Assembly: GCF_000002235.5 (NCBI RefSeq)
Contig: NW_022145610.1
Span: forward strand, 30,994,306 to 31,058,305
Length of the DNA: 64,000 bases
Reading direction: 5' to 3'
Source: Strongylocentrotus purpuratus
Lineage: Eukaryota; Echinodermata; Echinoidea; Camarodonta; Strongylocentrotidae
Position numbers and translations under genes: made by a program. Within the stretch, counting starts at the first letter, position 1. Every line of letters begins with the position of its first letter. Shown here piece by piece: positions 60,868 through 64,000 of this stretch. The notes under the pieces are model-generated. The model saw only the letters and a list, made by a program, of their open reading frames with translations. It did no database searches and had not been told where the DNA came from.

Positions 60868-60975
60868 TCTTTGCCAAGTCTGTTTGAGAGGATTTAAAGC
60901 CGTTAGTCCCCTGGTTGTTTACTTACAAGCATATAAATGCTTTCTTAGCAGTCAGGTAAAACAATCATCATCAAA
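60868..60975 (+). mobile_element. SINE 3' part (family A)
   Basis: Only the 3' half is present: AAAGCCGTTAGTCCCCTGGT, TTACTTACAAGCATATAAAT, TTAGCAGTCAGGTAAAACAA. Confidence 0.7.
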
Positions 60976-61483
60976 CAAATAACAGATACACTGGGTACTT
61001 CTAAAGTGCATTTAGAAATATAATAAAACAATATTGATGTGTGCGATACAAAACAAACTATACAATCATTATTTTAGAAAATATGAAAGTGTTTTTGCAT
61101 AGATAATCACAATTTATTATATAAATGTGTGCATTCACAAGCTAGTATAGCACACTTTTTATTATTTTCAAAAAGGCATACTATATTGTGCATATAAACA
61201 TATATTTCTAAGACTGTGACATGCACACTTACCTATATACTTGGAATCCGAATTTGGCATATTACAGAGTTTGATTTTCTGTTGTTAATGGTTGCAAATG
61301 ACTATGTACACTGTAGATCTATGCATGCATTTCAACAGGCAGAACAAATTGATTAGCCTGCCTTTGAGGATTGGGGATTTGATAATATTTCTATCAATTC
61401 TCATATTACAGTGCTGTGGTCAGATTCCTGAATGTAGCCAAATTGGGACTTCTTTGAAACCATGAAGGCAAGTTCTTTGTAAT

Positions 61484-61530
61484 TGAATAATGGATTAATT
61501 AATGGATTAATTAATGGATTAATTAATACA
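61484..61530. repeat. 12-bp tandem repeat of homeodomain-like sites
   Basis: ATGGATTAATTA repeated about three and a half times; every unit holds TAATTA. It lies in the large intron about 190 bases from the C2 exon donor. Confidence 0.9.
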
Positions 61531-61717
61531 ATAGTCCCCATGAAATACAGATGTGATGAACATTAATGAAATTACTAGTTCTACAGTACTTTTAAATGAA
61601 TGATAATGAAATGAATCCATGTCTCTACATTGTAATGAGAACAAGAACTAACAATACCATGCTATTTTCTTCTTCTTTTTTGTGAATTATTATGGTAATA
61701 CTATGTAATCTTCTTAC

Positions 61718-61778
61718 CTTTGAAGAAGATATCATGTTCTTCATCCCAAAAGACATGCAGCCAATTACATCATCGAAC
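61718..61778 (-). CDS. RGS3: RGS3-like gene, C2-domain exon (penultimate C2 part)
   Basis: This 61-bp exon has acceptor ttgcag and donor GTAAGAA. It begins with the last base of a split codon and ends in phase 0. It encodes FDDVIGCMSFGMKNMISSSK. The core IGCMSFG followed by a short basic/hydrophobic stretch matches, from memory, the penultimate strand of the C2 domain of long RGS3, where it sits directly before a GWYxLL strand. That next strand is encoded by the exon starting at 35719 and joins in the same phase. C2 domains of this family bind membranes or partner proteins. The upstream C2 exons were not found before 64000, so the gene is cut at its 5' end. Splice sites and frame are read directly; the family call is from memory. 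Confidence 0.82.
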
Positions 61779-62494
61779 CTGCAATAATACAAGAGAAGAA
61801 CAAAAATCAAGCCCCTTCTTGAAACCAAAACTTGATGTCGTGACCCACTCATGAATGGGTTGAAACTAAAGCTGAGCTGACCACCAACATTTGTAACGCT
61901 TTTTTTTTTACAAAATACCTCTAATTTATTTATAACTTTGGCCTCTTATAATTAATTATGTAAGAGAATCAGGAACTTTGAATTTATAATAAAATTTGAT
62001 GACGATGGTCACCCACAACCAGAGGGGTAGCAGGGTTCCAGCCATCGAGAATGGGGCACTCATGTCATGGGGGAGGGGGCACTAGAATTACATTTACAAG
62101 GTTGATGAAATTAATGAAATGGATGAAAATATGGCTATTGAGTAGAGGGGGATGTGAAAATTGCTTGTATCATCTCCTTTTCTGGTTGCTTTCCCCTACT
62201 TTTGTGTGTGTCTCTCTCATTTTAATTGGGGGCATGTGCTCCTTGAAGCCCCCCCCCCCCCCACAGCTACACTAATACCTCCAAATAAAGAATTTAAAAG
62301 TAGTTCCTCGCAAAGTTCAGTATAATGTAATACATGGGGTACAATGTACTTGGCCATAATTAAAATCTTGCTTGCAGTACTGGTTTGTATTGCCTGACTC
62401 ACAACCCCTTTACAGATAAAGATCAATAACCTGGCTTATTTAAGTACAAATGACCCAGAAGTTTACAAGAGTCAAGGAAAAGCCTTTAAAGGAG

Positions 62495-62850
62495 AGTTTA
62501 ATAGCACAGTTGGTAAAGCGTCTGCCTGTCGAACCAAAATCGTGGATGCATGACCTGCATTGTGTGTTAACATGCCGCTCCCCTGGTTGATATAAGCAGG
62601 CTAGGTTACGGTGGAAAACACTGTCCCTTGAATAGGACGTTAAATGGAGGCCCTGTGTAGAGGAGAGTCACCACCTTTGCTAGTTAAGAGCCCACTGCAT
62701 TATTTGTATAAGAGTACAGAGAAACCCCAGTGTCCACCTGCACACCGCAAATCAAACCAAACCGGGACGAGAGACCCAATGGTTAGGGTGGTTCAGTTCA
62801 TATTTCGCCTCCCAGGCACAGGTGATGCCAAATAATGATATGAAGAAGAA
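62495..62850 (+). mobile_element. tRNA-like SINE (family D)
   Basis: The head AATAGCACAGTTGGTAAAGC GTCTGCC is tRNA-like (A box), with a decayed B box. The later part CGCCTCCCAGGCACAGGTGA ends in ATGATATGAAGAAG. No second copy was seen in this window, so the family call is weaker. Confidence 0.55.
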
Positions 62851-63506
62851 GTAGAACCATTGGGGTCTTATCATGTTTTTACAGAAAAACCCAAAGAATC
62901 TTGAGTCTAATTAAGCCAACTATGAGTATACATTCCTTCAGTAAGGTAGGCCTACAACTTTGAATTGCTAATTTGCTCAGATGCACTTTTGCCTTGTTTT
63001 CCTTTAATATTTATTTCGAATCCCAATGACCGATTAAAATTCACCCCTTCTTCCTGTCACACGTAAATGTCATCGTAACACGCCCCGTGGCTTGCTAACG
63101 ATTATCAAACTGAATTCAGTTCAGGTTTATGGGAAAGTCCTGATAAATAAATGCCTCGATATGGAGCTTTCCCGAGCCGAGGCACTTAGAATGAGTCACG
63201 TCTGAGGTTCATGGTGCTGGCGTCGACGGAGTTCTGAAAGTCACATGACCCGCAGAATGGCTGCCCCTGACTTCCAGGGTGCCGGACGGGGGAAGGGGCT
63301 TATGGGATGTGACGTACGGTAACATGAAACCCAAGGTTTTTGGTAGGATAAATGCAGTGTTACATGTCTATAATGTGAGAGAATGAAATGTGTCATCTGT
63401 TCTGAGAGCCAGAGAGCATTAACTCTGTGGATTAGAGTAGGAGTGAATGCCCCTCTGGCCCTGAACAGAAACCAATTTTATTTTTGTAGGATTAATGCAG
63501 TGTTAT

Positions 63507-63951
63507 CAGACCTGCCAACCTCTGGAGTTCAAAAACTGTCTTCTTTAGTGTCAAAAGTTGTATTTCACCGACAAAAGTTGTATTCTTGAAAATAAACAGG
63601 GATTGTTACGCGGATCAATGCCTCTTACAGTTTCTACCTACAGGAAGAATTTCTTTTATTGATCATTGGTTGAATATCCATTATTTCATCACGACTGGTG
63701 TGTTCGATGAACCAATAAACATCCCCAAATTGCCGATGTGAGATGCTTGTAGGATACTTTACAGGACAGAATGGACATTTTGCCATTGAAAATGGCGGAC
63801 GCACACACAAAACATTAATTTTTTTTTTTTTTTAATTAAAAAAGGTTGTTTTTTTTTTGAAAATCGTATTTTATTAAGGAAAATCGTACTGTCATATTTG
63901 CTTCTAAAAATCGTACTAAATACGACTAAATCGTACTGGTTGGCAGGTCTG
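63507..63951. mobile_element. MITE with CAGACCTGCCAACC ends and 6-bp duplication
   Basis: This 445-bp element has perfect 14-bp inverted ends. TGTTAT flanks it on both sides (63501-63506, 63952-63957). A related un-inserted sequence (GGATAAATGCAGTGTTACAT) lies at about 63345, which supports the insertion boundary. Confidence 0.8.
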
Positions 63952-64000
63952 TGTTATATGTCCTGTGTCTATATTGCCTGAGAATACAACACATTCATCT

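Larger units (their letters stand above)
35720..61717 (-). other. 26-kb intron splitting the C2-coding region
   Basis: The two flanking exons are both phase 0 here and join two consecutive C2 strands. The intron holds SINEs (36058, 40500, 42821, 48211, 56470, 60868), MITEs (43735, 43750, 44321, 46042, 47521, 57302, 60113), two hAT-like elements (51076, 58196), purine and pyrimidine tracts (54310-55690), a possible exon (41536) and a possible regulatory island (49560-49990). In 36220-36890, 38070-39230, 39700-40500, 45300-46000, 48520-49030, 51670-52380, 52830-53770 and 59120-60110 I see only AT-rich unassigned sequence. Confidence 0.7.
61779..64000 (-). other. Upstream intron of the RGS3-like gene (partial)
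   Basis: No exon was found here on the minus strand. The stretch holds a poly-C/G-rich repeat remnant (about 62010-62270), a tRNA-like SINE (62495-62850), a GC-richer non-repeat island (63160-63330) and a MITE (63507-63951). The missing first part of the C2 domain should lie beyond 64000. Confidence 0.6.

Noticed and set aside
63230..63325. Plus-strand ATG with good context (MAAPDFQGAGRGKG) after a CACATGAC site
   Set aside because: The frame closes after 21 codons; a first exon of another gene is possible but unsupported.
1..64000. CRISPR arrays, prokaryotic operons or phage modules
   Set aside because: Spliced exons, SINEs and MITEs show animal nuclear DNA; no regular spacer-repeat pattern with cas-like genes exists.

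Overview
The window is AT-rich animal genomic DNA. It is packed with (CT)n/(GA)n microsatellites, poly-C tracts, tRNA-derived SINEs and short inverted-terminal-repeat elements (MITEs). Several repeat families (ends GGGCCCCGTCTTACAAAG and GGGGTGTTTCACAAAGATC, and a SINE with a TTAGCAGTCAGGTAAAAC-like tail) are ones I associate with sea urchins, so I infer an echinoid echinoderm. That is a judgement from memory, not a search result.

One protein-coding gene is visible. It lies on the minus strand and runs right to left. Eight exons join in one frame through canonical AG/GT splice sites with matching phases: 61718-61778, 35108-35719, 34564-34648, 29921-30026, 25700-28385, 25254-25337, 24600-24729 and 22040-22203. 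Together they encode about 1309 residues in the order: end of a C2 domain, linker, PDZ domain, a very long Ser/Pro-rich region in one 2.7-kb exon, then a PH-like domain. The C2 end (IGCMSFG...ISGWYHLL...GRTKHLKV) and the domain order match the long form of RGS3 (regulator of G-protein signalling 3) as I know it, so I call it the RGS3 orthologue. Both ends are missing. The start of C2 should lie beyond 64000, and the catalytic RGS domain was not found and should lie to the left of position 1.

Region by region, going leftwards along the gene. 61779-64000: upstream intron with a SINE and a 445-bp MITE that has a clear target duplication. 35720-61717: a 26-kb intron inside the C2-coding region, full of repeats, including two copies of a hAT-like element that carries a piece of LINE reverse transcriptase; it also has one possible small extra exon and one possible regulatory island. 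22040-35719: the exon cluster, with short introns and an inverted repeat carrying a tRNA-like sequence. 1-22039: downstream intron or flank with no convincing exon; it has two old degenerate tandem arrays, a PIF/Harbinger-like MITE, GA/CT tracts and several GC-richer non-repeat islands that may be regulatory.

The most notable item is the giant exon. Five almost identical 54-residue (162-bp) repeats, with older diverged copies before them, each carry a basic-Ser-Pro motif (VRKSSLPQL) that fits a PKA and 14-3-3 site. This would make the protein a multivalent, possibly length-variable scaffold.
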